Shown here in pieces: positions 1 to 7,928 of a stretch of 39,641 bases of DNA; position 1 is the stretch's first letter; each line of letters opens with the position of its first letter. The notes beneath the pieces were generated by a model. That model was not told the origin of the DNA and did no database searches. It saw only the letters and a list, made by a program, of their open reading frames with translations. Origin of the DNA: Prevotella sp. (GTDB lineage: Bacteria > Bacteroidota > Bacteroidia > Bacteroidales > Bacteroidaceae); NCBI GenBank assembly GCA_016285055.1, contig JAEEPZ010000027.1, positions 1 through 39,641 on the forward strand. Reading direction: 5' to 3'. Both the position numbers and the translations under genes were made by a program.

Positions 1-224
1 AGCGAAGAGTGGGCTGCAAAGAAGTGGCAGCAAAGAACATTACTGACATTACAGACCCCACCCCTGCCCCTCCCCTTGAAGGGAGGGGATGGCTGCGCAT
101 GAATAGGTCAACTGCTATATCATTGCCTTTTTTTATGGGGGGGACGTCGAAAGTGGGATGGTTACAAACCATCTGAAATGAGCCAATTTCGATGGCTACT
201 CTTCTTCGAGTGCTTACCACAAAA
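1..224. other. Intergenic region with a small G/C hairpin
   Basis: No convincing coding region is seen downstream of the phosphatase gene at the left edge. A short perfect hairpin lies at 67-88: CCCCTCCC, a six-base loop, then GGGAGGGG. It has no T-run next to it on either strand, so it looks more like a small repetitive extragenic palindrome than a terminator. The rest is unremarkable spacer. Confidence 0.5.
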
Positions 225-268
225 CGAAGGGGCGACAGACATGATGAGCATGTTCTGTCGCCCCTTCG
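225..268 (-). terminator. Stem-loop downstream of the PP2C gene, probable operon terminator
   Basis: A 15-bp perfect inverted repeat spans 225-268. The arms are CGAAGGGGCGACAGA and its reverse complement, and the inner CATG/CATG also pairs across one bulge. It begins about 35 bases past the stop codon of the last gene of the cluster. On the minus strand it is followed by GTTTTGTGG, a weak T-rich tail. The long GC-rich stem at the end of a long operon supports a terminator or mRNA 3'-end stabiliser. The poor T-run keeps confidence moderate. Confidence 0.65.
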
Positions 269-302
269 GGACTTGTGGGTGATGATGTGCTGCCGGCTGC
301 GG

Positions 303-1178
303 TCAGTCTTTGCCGAACAGCCTGTGGAGGAAACGGCGTAGAGGTCCGACGGTGACGGCCCGGGGATCGTCGTCGTCGAGGAGCGATGCGAGGACGATGC
401 AGATGTTGTCGTCGCCCGGCACATTGAGGGCGAGCTGCTGCAGGTTGTCGGCACAGGTGTCGACATCGGTGTCGCTGCTGTCGGCGAGGGCCTTCGCTAT
501 CATGTCGTCGGTGCAGTATCCGCAGAGTCCGTCGGAGCAGAGCAGGACGGTGTCGCCGGCATGTATGTCGGTGATATTGAGGTCGGGTATGCACGGTGAG
601 TCGAAGTCGCCGAGTCCTCGGGTGATGACGTTGTTGTCGGGATGGGTGAATGCCTCCTCCTCGGTGATGACGCCCTTGTCGATGAGCTCCTGCACGTAGG
701 AGTGATCTTTGGTGAGCGGCTTCAGCCCCTTGTCGTTGTAGAGGTAGCAGCGGCTGTCGCCACACCAGGCGGTGTATGCCTTGTCGCCGTAAATCCAGCA
801 TACGACGATGGTGGTGCCCATGCCTGCTGTCTCAGGATGGTCCACCATGTGCTTGTTGATGGCTTTGTCGGCATCCCTGATGGCGCGTGTGAGGAGTGTC
901 TGCCGTCGCTCGTCGTTGTCAGCCTCTTTGGCTGCCTGTGGTGTGAAGGCTTTGCTGACGGTGTCGATGGCTATTGCCGATGCCACCTCTCCGGCATTGG
1001 TGCCTCCCATGCCGTCGGCCACGATGAGCAGTGAGCCTTGTGAGCCGAGGGTGATGTATCCGTCGGTGTGGTTGCGTCGCCAGTCTGAACTGGTAAGGTC
1101 GGGACAGAAAGCGTAGGCATCTTCGTTGTTGTCGCGGTTGTGTCCTACGTCGGTGGTTGCGCTGATGTTGATTTTCAT
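303..1178 (-). CDS. PP2C-family Ser/Thr protein phosphatase (PppA-like)
   Basis: This 291-residue protein has the ordered PP2C metal-binding motifs: TDVGHNRDNNEDA near residues 9-21, VADGMGG near 54-60, WCGDSRCYLY in the middle, then LLCSDGLCGY and GDDNICIV towards the C-terminus. Its length is usual for bacterial PP2C enzymes. It has no signal peptide or membrane segment, so it should act in the cytosol, removing phosphate from Thr or Ser. It is the last gene of the minus-strand cluster, 21 bp after the WG-repeat gene and two genes after a membrane Ser/Thr kinase. In other T6SS loci a kinase/phosphatase/FHA set (PpkA, PppA, Fha) controls firing post-translationally. The same role is inferred here, with the FHA domain carried by the RING protein of this cluster. 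Confidence 0.93.
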   Translation of the reverse strand: MKINISATTDVGHNRDNNEDAYAFCPDLTSSDWRRNHTDGYITLGSQGSLLIVADGMGGTNAGEVASAIAIDTVSKAFTPQAAKEADNDERRQTLLTRAIRDADKAINKHMVDHPETAGMGTTIVVCWIYGDKAYTAWCGDSRCYLYNDKGLKPLTKDHSYVQELIDKGVITEEEAFTHPDNNVITRGLGDFDSPCIPDLNITDIHAGDTVLLCSDGLCGYCTDDMIAKALADSSDTDVDTCADNLQQLALNVPGDDNICIVLASLLDDDDPRAVTVGPLRRFLHRLFGKD

Positions 1179-1199
1179 AACTACCTTTCCTCTAATTTG

Positions 1200-2972
1200 T
1201 TAGATTTGCAAAACAGGCACCCAGGGTTGTGGCTTGGGGGGTGGGGCTACCTTTTTCTTTTTCTTCATCGTCACGGTGTTCTGGCCGTTGGAGGCAGGAG
1301 TAGGCTTCTTGTATTCCACCTCGAATTCGTAGTCGGCAGGCGGGCAGCCTTCTTCTTCAATGCGCACGATGATGATGTTCATGCCTTCCTTAATGTTTAA
1401 TACCTTGCACTTGTAGCGTGTGTCTGACACTTTCTGTATGTCGAAGTCAAGCACATCGGTGACCAGTGTGGGCTTGAAGGGATAGACGTCCTCGCCCTGT
1501 AGTCGGTCGGCACTGACGTTCATGGTGAAGTTGAGCGTGTTGCCCGAGATGTTGACATCATCGTCGTTGACGTCGACGGTGTAGTATTTCGAGTGCCACA
1601 CCTGTGCGTTGGCTGTCTCTATGGGCGTTCGTAGTCCCTCATAGACGATGTAGACGGGGTAGCCTATTTCTTGTGGTTCGTCGCCAACGTTCAGCGGACA
1701 GTTGAGTGTGCAGTTGTACTCTATGGAGTTGCCGTCGGATGTTTTTCTCGTCTCCTTTGTAATCTTGTCTATCTGGCATCCCGAATTGTCCTCCACCTCT
1801 ATGCGTGTTTCATCAGGATTGATGTAGGCCGGCATGATGAGGCGTATGGAGGTGTAGAAGCGCTTGTGTCGGAATCCGATGGCATCGCCCTTGTTGAGGC
1901 TGAAGATGAAATGGTCGTCGGCATGTACGCGCAGCAGTCCCAGCTTGTCGTTGATGGTGACGAGAGCCTTGTCGCCTGAGCAGCTGATGTCGTCGAACTG
2001 TCCCGGCAGTATCTCGTTGTCGCCCATGTAGAGCGCCATCTTTTCATTGTTGACATCGCGGACGGCGCGCAGCTTGGAGGCTGTGGGGCCTGTGGCAGCT
2101 GGCTTGCGCTTGAAGATGCGCTCTTCCTGGTCGGAGGCGATGCTGAGGGGCAGCAGCGTCGATGTCTCGAAGGTGATGCTGATGTTGCCTTTGCCGCAGC
2201 GTACTGTGAGCAGCTGCGTGGAGTCGCTGAGCTGTCGGAAGCTGTTGTTGATGTCGCCAGAGAAATGTGCCTGGTTCTTGATGTTGGTGTCGCTGGCAGT
2301 AGGCAGGACGGGTGTGAGCTTGCCGTCCTCGGCATGGAAGTAGTAGAGCTTGCCCTTGGCACCGACGATGCCAAGGCCCTCATCGTTGACAGAGGAAACG
2401 AAATCCACGTCTTCGCTCTTGAACGGCTTTCCCTGCCATGCGAAGGTCACGGGCTGCAGGTCTTCGTCGAAGAGGATGTGGCGCGGGTCTTTCATCTTGC
2501 GCAGGTTGTCGTAGGTGAAGCATGAGGCATAGCCGTGGTTAAAGGGGAAGGCAGAGTAGAAGGGCTGCGGCTCTACGCCACCTTCTATGTCCATGTAGTA
2601 GAAGTAGGAGCCGTCGTGAACGAGGAGGAAGTTGTCGTGGACATAGGGGTGTCCCCATCCCAACTGGAGATGCATCTTTTTTACATCGGTCTTCTTGCCT
2701 TCGGCATCATAGATGGCGATAATGTTGGCCGTGGCTGGTTCTGTGGCTACTGCATATCCCTCGTGATATGGGTAGAGGTCGCCCTCAACTTTTGCCACGC
2801 ATTTTCCTTCGCTCCACAGTGAGTAATCGAGCCCCTGCTGAGCCACGACGACGTTGACGTCGGCAGGAATGCTGATGTCATCGTATTGTGGGGGTACAAG
2901 CCACTGGGCCACCTGTGCGTGGGCATGGCCGAAGGAGAGGAAGGCGATGAAAAAACAAACGATGTGTTTCAT
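1200..2972 (-). CDS. Secreted WG-repeat-like protein with C-terminal beta domains
   Basis: This 590-residue protein has a clear N-terminal signal peptide (about residues 1-19, hydrophobic, ending HAHA). Roughly the first 350 residues carry repeated beta-strand units of the WG-repeat kind (VPPQYDDI, YDAEGKK, FDEDLQPV, GDNEILPGQFDDI). The second half looks like one or two Ig-like beta domains (about 390-570), followed by a basic and Pro-rich tail (KKKKKVAPPPKPQP). No catalytic motif was seen. It lies between the kinase and phosphatase genes with short gaps (34 and 21 bp), so it is probably co-expressed with them and with the T6SS. A periplasmic scaffold or sensing role is plausible but unproven. 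Whether it stands in for a Bacteroidetes envelope subunit such as TssR cannot be decided from sequence reading alone. Confidence 0.7.
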   Translation of the reverse strand: MKHIVCFFIAFLSFGHAHAQVAQWLVPPQYDDISIPADVNVVVAQQGLDYSLWSEGKCVAKVEGDLYPYHEGYAVATEPATANIIAIYDAEGKKTDVKKMHLQLGWGHPYVHDNFLLVHDGSYFYYMDIEGGVEPQPFYSAFPFNHGYASCFTYDNLRKMKDPRHILFDEDLQPVTFAWQGKPFKSEDVDFVSSVNDEGLGIVGAKGKLYYFHAEDGKLTPVLPTASDTNIKNQAHFSGDINNSFRQLSDSTQLLTVRCGKGNISITFETSTLLPLSIASDQEERIFKRKPAATGPTASKLRAVRDVNNEKMALYMGDNEILPGQFDDISCSGDKALVTINDKLGLLRVHADDHFIFSLNKGDAIGFRHKRFYTSIRLIMPAYINPDETRIEVEDNSGCQIDKITKETRKTSDGNSIEYNCTLNCPLNVGDEPQEIGYPVYIVYEGLRTPIETANAQVWHSKYYTVDVNDDDVNISGNTLNFTMNVSADRLQGEDVYPFKPTLVTDVLDFDIQKVSDTRYKCKVLNIKEGMNIIIVRIEEEGCPPADYEFEVEYKKPTPASNGQNTVTMKKKKKVAPPPKPQPWVPVLQI

Positions 2973-3006
2973 GTTGATAATCTGTTAAAAAAAACTGTTC
3001 AACTTA

Positions 3007-4503
3007 CTAAAAGGTAGCGAGGCCGGCATCGATGCGTTCCAGCAGCGGTTTGTCGTCGGCTATGACGGCCCATTCGCGTGCCTTGAGAAGGAAGTCCTTG
3101 CCATCCTTGAAGTTCTGCACGAACACCTTATTAGGCATGACGTAATAACATGCGAAGCGATAGCACGCATTGGCGTTGATGTCGGCGTAGTTGGAGTCGT
3201 TGAGTTCCTTGATTTTGGTGAAGTAGGCTATGGCCATGTTGCTGTAGTCGCGTTCCTTCGGCAGGTACATGTTGTCAACCTCTATGCCCAGCAGGCGCTT
3301 GCGGTTGAGTGAGGCGCTGTCGGAGTACCATCCGTAGGTGAAGGCGAGCTCGTAGATGGCCGGCACATAGTTGCGGGCATTCAGCTCTCTCATCAGCTCC
3401 AGGCCCGCTTGCAGCGAGTCAGTGTCGTTGATGCTGACCAGTGCCATTGCCTCGTCGAAGATTTCCTCTGCGGGTCGCAGCTCTGCCTCCTCGGTGACAA
3501 TCTGTACCTCGGGAGAGCGCAGGAGCCATGTGGCAGCGATGCCGATGAGCAGTGCTACGAGGACGCTGATGCCGATGATGAGTCCTGTCTTCTTTGGCTT
3601 CAGCGGATACTGGTGTGCGGCTGTGGCCTGGCTGAGGTATTCTGCCGTGGGACGTTTCTCCGGGTCGGGGTCGAGGCAGGCAGCTATGAGGCGCTGCATG
3701 TCGACAGGTATGTCGGTGGGTATCTTCGGCATGGCGGTGGGGTCTTCCACCTGTGCCCAGCCACCCTGTTCGCCGAAGGGTACGGCCCCGGTGATCATCT
3801 CGTAGAGCATGGCTCCGTAGGCCCACACGTCGCCTGCTGTGCTGGGCTCAGCATCTTCGCGGTAGCGCTCTGGCGACATATAGGCCATGGTGCCGCTACG
3901 CTCTTCTTCCTCGAAAGTGTCGCGGTCGCTGACGCCTCCCGACTTGGCGCTGATACCGAAGTCGGTGATGGAGTAGTTCTGGCTGTCGTCGATGAGGACG
4001 TTGCCCGGCTTGATGTCTTGGTGGATGATGGGCGGCTCGAGTGCGTGCAGATAGGCCAGGCCTCCTGCCACGTCGGATGCGAATTTCCACTTAGCCTCGT
4101 CATCTTCCAACTTGCCGATGCGGCGCTCTGCTGAGCCGAGTTTGCAATAAGGCAGCACGAGGTAAGGTATCTCGCGGAAGATGGAGAAGTGTGTGGGGTG
4201 AATCAGGTTGGTGTGATGGCAGTTGAACACAATCATGTATTCCTCGCGGAAGCGTTGCTCACCCTCGATGTCGAGTGCGTTCTGGGGTCGGTACACCTTG
4301 ATAGCGACGACCAGTCCTATCTGTTCTATCTCCTCGTCGCTCATGCCGCGCAGGTCGCCTATGTTGTCAGTGTCCTTCACGGTGTTGAGGTCGAGAGCGA
4401 GCCATACGTCGGCGGTGCCGCCAGAAGTGCTGAGCGGACGAATCAGTCTGTACTTGCCATCGAAGGCCTTGCCATTGTCAATGTATTCTCTAATATCTAT
4501 CAT
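3007..4503 (-). CDS. Membrane Ser/Thr protein kinase (PpkA-like) with extracytoplasmic repeat domain
   Basis: This 498-residue protein has a Hanks-type kinase domain at about residues 15-290. The motifs are STSGGTADV (glycine loop), VAIK with Lys69, HQDIKPGN (161-168), DFG (181-183) and MSPE (209-212). The usual HRD Arg is Gln162, so this is a non-RD kinase. About 30 extra residues lie between the glycine loop and the VAIK lysine. A single membrane helix follows at about 307-328. The final 165 residues are helical, with Sel1/TPR-like segments (YELAFTYGWY, YRFACYYV), and should lie outside the cytoplasm. The architecture matches kinases that sense envelope state and phosphorylate T6SS regulators. 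The phosphatase is two genes downstream, and an FHA domain is encoded at 13570-15948. Confidence 0.92.
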   Translation of the reverse strand: MIDIREYIDNGKAFDGKYRLIRPLSTSGGTADVWLALDLNTVKDTDNIGDLRGMSDEEIEQIGLVVAIKVYRPQNALDIEGEQRFREEYMIVFNCHHTNLIHPTHFSIFREIPYLVLPYCKLGSAERRIGKLEDDEAKWKFASDVAGGLAYLHALEPPIIHQDIKPGNVLIDDSQNYSITDFGISAKSGGVSDRDTFEEEERSGTMAYMSPERYREDAEPSTAGDVWAYGAMLYEMITGAVPFGEQGGWAQVEDPTAMPKIPTDIPVDMQRLIAACLDPDPEKRPTAEYLSQATAAHQYPLKPKKTGLIIGISVLVALLIGIAATWLLRSPEVQIVTEEAELRPAEEIFDEAMALVSINDTDSLQAGLELMRELNARNYVPAIYELAFTYGWYSDSASLNRKRLLGIEVDNMYLPKERDYSNMAIAYFTKIKELNDSNYADINANACYRFACYYVMPNKVFVQNFKDGKDFLLKAREWAVIADDKPLLERIDAGLATF

Positions 4504-4578
4504 CTATGTTGATTTTGTTTTTTTTCGTGGTTTGAGATTTGAGAATGTGTTTCATCCGTCAAATGCATCGTCGGTGAT

Positions 4579-5559
4579 TTATTTGAGTTTCAGTTTGTCG
4601 CCCGGGTGCAACTTCTCCGACACCTCCATGCGGTTCATCTTGGCCAGGCTGGTCACCTTGATGCCGAACTGCTGTGAGACGCCGTAGAGCGAGTCGCCCT
4701 CGCGAGCTGTGTAGAAGTCCTTCGGACCGGTGAACTTCTTCTTCTTCTTGTCGAGGAAGATGATGTCGCCCTCGTGCAGCTCTTCTTCCACCACCACCTC
4801 GTTGAACTCCAGCAGCAGGTCCTTCGGGATGTCATACTGCATGGAGATGCTGGAGAGCGTGGTGCCGGGGTAGAGGATGGTGCAGGCCACGTCGTTGATG
4901 TCTACGACATAACGTGTGACGACCTCCTTTACGGTCTGCTCTTCCTCGGACTGCTCTTCCTCGTCCATCTGACATTCGGCGTCGAAGGTGGGTGCTGCCG
5001 AGCCTTTCGTCTGTGTGATGACGACCGTCTTTCCAGCGCGCAGCTTCACACCGCCGTTGATGGCGTAGAGCTTGTAGGTATCGATGAATCCGATGAGTGC
5101 CACGGCATAGTTCTTTGCAGTGGCGTAGCCGCATTTCTGCAGGCCGATGGCCCAGCCGCGGTAGTCGTAGATGCTTTTCGTGAAGAGTGAGCGGTAACGG
5201 GGAGCGAGCAGCACCTTCGAGTGATCCTCGAATGACTCTGCTGCTGTGGCATAGACGCGGAACGAGCTCTTCTGCGGCTCGTCGTCCCATGCCTTGTAGA
5301 CTCCGCCGCTCCAGCCTCCGAGTGCCTTGATGCCGAAATGATTGTTGGAGTTGCGCGTCAGGCCGCTCCTTCCGGCACCGCTCTCCAGGATGCCCTGAGC
5401 CAGGGTAATGGTGGCAGGGATGCCATGGCGGCGCTCCTGGTCGAGGGCGATGCTCTTGTACTTCTCAATGTAAGCCAGGATGTCGCTGGCCGACTGGGCG
5501 TGTGAGCTGCCGATGGACAGGAGTAATAAGAGCGCAATGGATGTAATTGCTTTTCTCAT
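4579..5559 (-). CDS. Secreted glucosaminidase (FlgJ-like) with two LysM domains
   Basis: This 326-residue protein has a signal peptide (about 1-21). A mannosyl-glycoprotein endo-beta-N-acetylglucosaminidase-type domain follows at about 25-170. It contains AQGILESGAG with the expected catalytic Glu, then NNHFGIKA and a YATAAESFEDH segment. Two LysM-like modules lie in the C-terminal third; the last one (YTAREGDSLYGVSQQFGI...LHPGDKLKL) is canonical. The family cleaves peptidoglycan glycan strands and LysM binds them. The protein probably remodels the producer's own wall to let the injection machine through, since it is exported by its own signal peptide. It sits between an effector-like gene and the kinase. 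An effector role is less likely but not excluded. Confidence 0.88.
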   Translation of the reverse strand: MRKAITSIALLLLLSIGSSHAQSASDILAYIEKYKSIALDQERRHGIPATITLAQGILESGAGRSGLTRNSNNHFGIKALGGWSGGVYKAWDDEPQKSSFRVYATAAESFEDHSKVLLAPRYRSLFTKSIYDYRGWAIGLQKCGYATAKNYAVALIGFIDTYKLYAINGGVKLRAGKTVVITQTKGSAAPTFDAECQMDEEEQSEEEQTVKEVVTRYVVDINDVACTILYPGTTLSSISMQYDIPKDLLLEFNEVVVEEELHEGDIIFLDKKKKKFTGPKDFYTAREGDSLYGVSQQFGIKVTSLAKMNRMEVSEKLHPGDKLKLK

Positions 5560-5654
5560 GACAAACTATTCGTGTGCTTTTCGAATATCCAGAATATGTG
5601 ATGATATGAAGATGTGAAATCTGCTGTTTTGTTCTCAAACGAACCAAGTGTCGT

Positions 5655-6629
5655 TTACATTCCCAATAATCTTAATATTTCTTTACCGTGTCTGTCCCAT
5701 CTTCCTTCATTACGCTTCCTTTTCTCAGGATCTTTTTCGTTTTTCTTAGCCGGATTGTTAACATTATAAAGATATGCGATGCATGCCTCTTTCGGCGTGT
5801 TGAAAGGTGTCTTTTTCAGTGAAGGACATCTACTCTCCATTGAATCCAATGAATTTTGAATTTGAGTATCGATAGGAATAGGATAACCATTGGGGAACTT
5901 TTCCAACATGTATCTTTCAGCTGCTGGACAAAGCGGAGAGCCTTTATATGCTCTTGCATACTTTTCCATCTCTTCGATGATAGGGACACACCCCACTTTT
6001 TTTGCCATTCTTAATGACCTGGAATATACAAATCCTAACAATCCGCCGCCCATCTGTGTCTTTGTCTTTTCCCTGATGTCAACAGTTAGTTTGTTGTAGG
6101 GGAAAAGCATGCCATTTGTCCTCCTGTACATGTTGGCCATGATTCCAAGAGCCAGGTTTTGCTGCAGCCCTCCCTTTTCAGTCAGATAGCGATAGATGTA
6201 TTTGGCTCTTCCAGACTCTGTTGCCAAATCCGAAGAAGGTGATACTTTGATGTCATAGAACTGCGGCGTGGTTGGGTTTTCTTGAATTGTCGGCGGTGCA
6301 TCTTGTATCTCTGGATCTGACAAGTCGTTGTCATTGAATGGATTGGAAGTGATAATCCGCTGGAATAAATCGTAGAACTGCGGGGTGCAGATGGCGTATC
6401 TCGTAACAGTTCTCTGGGTGTTGTCGTCTAAAACCCCCGTTGGACTGAGGTTTGCAAATATTTGGAAGCCCTTGACGGCATCTCGCGTATTGCGCCCAAA
6501 GACACCATCAGGATTCAAGTGAACCCACAGGCCATGATACACATCACGGACTAAGTTCAGCTTCTTTTGGTAGAGGCATATCTCATCTCCTTGCTGCAGG
6601 GGGCGGGTGCTATTATAGCTGTACTCCAT
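5655..6629 (-). CDS. Peptidoglycan-binding domain plus phage-tail-lysozyme-like domain, candidate effector
   Basis: This 324-residue protein has no signal peptide. Residues 1-80 form a PG_binding_1-type domain (DGVFGRNTRDAVKGFQ; later TGVLDDNTQ). After a Pro/Asp linker, residues 140-324 resemble the phage tail lysozyme family: IYRYLTEKGG, then IMANMY, then a GGGLLGFVYSRS block, and a final TPKEACIAYLYN...KRKRNEG...GKEILRLL segment. Where family members usually carry the catalytic Glu (N-M-x-x-E-S), this protein reads NMYRRTN, with Arg170 at that site. It may be inactive, a binder, or use another residue. It shares its N-terminal domain with the next upstream gene (6702-7886). The lack of a signal peptide, next to T6SS baseplate genes, suggests a cargo effector. 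The DNA looks more AT-rich than its neighbours. Confidence 0.72.
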   Translation of the reverse strand: MEYSYNSTRPLQQGDEICLYQKKLNLVRDVYHGLWVHLNPDGVFGRNTRDAVKGFQIFANLSPTGVLDDNTQRTVTRYAICTPQFYDLFQRIITSNPFNDNDLSDPEIQDAPPTIQENPTTPQFYDIKVSPSSDLATESGRAKYIYRYLTEKGGLQQNLALGIMANMYRRTNGMLFPYNKLTVDIREKTKTQMGGGLLGFVYSRSLRMAKKVGCVPIIEEMEKYARAYKGSPLCPAAERYMLEKFPNGYPIPIDTQIQNSLDSMESRCPSLKKTPFNTPKEACIAYLYNVNNPAKKNEKDPEKRKRNEGRWDRHGKEILRLLGM

Positions 6630-6701
6630 GTTACGCTGGTTAGTCTTCTTCTACGTCTTTCGGTGAGATGATTTACATGGCAATGCAGGTGCGGCATGAC
6701 C

Positions 6702-7886
6702 TTAAATGTCGACGGTTGCCAATTCCAGTTCTCTCGCTTCTTCTTCAGTGATGGATCTTGGTGTGTTAGGGTGCAGGGCATAATATATGGAGTCGCCGAT
6801 GGAAGTACCTAATTTGTCGAGGCCAGTCATAATCCAGTCGCCTAAGCCCTTGTCGGTCAGTCCCATGACTAAGATGTCGAGGAGTGCTACAACGATGGTG
6901 ATGATGGCAACGACAAGGCCTACCGTTGCGCTGGCAACCCCCGCAGCAGCAATAGCCATGCCAGCCAACTCGATCACTACCATGATAATCACAGCACCGA
7001 TAAAGCTCTTGAGGTTGCTAAAGAATTGTTGCTTAAAATATTCGGTATCGCCGCCCGATATAGCAGCAATAATCCATCGGATGAGATAGTAAACCATGGG
7101 AAGCCCCGCAGTTACCAGGCCTACAACTCCACCTTTGCTACCTTTTGTGAGTTTTGAAATCTCACCACTTGGGTTCGTTTTGATGGCTTTTATCAGTCTG
7201 TCAGCGTGGCGTTTAATGGGCTGTAAGAACTTGTCAACCTTAGCTGCTACCATACTTCCAAGACGGGCGCAGTCGTCGGCTACCATTTGGCAGAAATTAC
7301 TGATTTTAGGAAACAATGCCTTTAGCTTGGTGATGGCTGTTTCTACCATCTTCTTGCCTATAGGCAAATCAATGATTTCGGCAAAAATACTTCTGATGTC
7401 ATCGCACAAAGAATAGAAATTGTCGGCGTAGTTCTTCTTGAAGTATTCCAGTGAGAATCCCATGTCATCGCCGCCTTTGGGAGCTTTGTTGGCAGTTTCA
7501 GAAAAGGAATTGCCGCCTGAAGGGCGAATGATTGGCGGTCCGGCAGTGCAGTTGGCAATGTCGGCATAACCCTGGTCAATATAATTGTAGGTGGGGTTGT
7601 AACATCTTTTTACATCTGTCGAGGCCGAATAGCCGCGCTGGCACTCATAGAACTTTGAGTTGATCAGGGCCTGGGTCTTTTCGTCTAAGTCACCATTTCC
7701 TGTTCCCATGAAATAGCTCTGGAATCCCTTCACGGCGTTACGGGTGCGGCGGCCGTAGACACCGTCGGCATTGATGTGATCCCAGCCGAAGTGGTAAGTG
7801 TTACGGATGTAGTTCAGACGATCCTGAAACACGTAAATTTCGTTGCCGCTCTCGTAAGGGGGATTGTGATGGTATTTGTATTCCAT
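6702..7886 (-). CDS. Peptidoglycan-binding domain fused to membrane-inserting C-terminus, candidate pore-forming effector
   Basis: This 394-residue protein has the same N-terminal PG_binding_1-type domain as its downstream neighbour (residues 1-85: INADGVYGRRTRNAVKGFQ). It has no signal peptide. The middle is polar and helical (about 130-245). Residues about 245-355 hold three or four strongly hydrophobic helices (VVGLVTAGLPMVYYLIRWI; SFIGAVIIMVVIELAGMAIA; TVGLVVAIITIVVALLDIL), followed by an amphipathic tail. A soluble front with late hydrophobic helices is typical of colicin-like or T6SS pore-forming toxins. It lies 42 bp after TssF and 72 bp before the lysozyme-like gene. No dedicated immunity gene is obvious beside it. 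The alternative is a structural membrane protein of the apparatus. Confidence 0.65.
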   Translation of the reverse strand: MEYKYHHNPPYESGNEIYVFQDRLNYIRNTYHFGWDHINADGVYGRRTRNAVKGFQSYFMGTGNGDLDEKTQALINSKFYECQRGYSASTDVKRCYNPTYNYIDQGYADIANCTAGPPIIRPSGGNSFSETANKAPKGGDDMGFSLEYFKKNYADNFYSLCDDIRSIFAEIIDLPIGKKMVETAITKLKALFPKISNFCQMVADDCARLGSMVAAKVDKFLQPIKRHADRLIKAIKTNPSGEISKLTKGSKGGVVGLVTAGLPMVYYLIRWIIAAISGGDTEYFKQQFFSNLKSFIGAVIIMVVIELAGMAIAAAGVASATVGLVVAIITIVVALLDILVMGLTDKGLGDWIMTGLDKLGTSIGDSIYYALHPNTPRSITEEEARELELATVDI

Positions 7887-7928
7887 TGCTGATGATATTG
7901 TCAGCTTCTGATGACTTGACAGGGACAG

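Noticed and set aside
214..801. Minus-strand frame at the left edge
   Set aside because: Arg/His-rich out-of-frame shadow overlapping the clear PP2C gene.
3409..4134. Plus-strand frame opposite the kinase gene
   Set aside because: Composition-driven shadow; the minus-strand kinase has all catalytic motifs.
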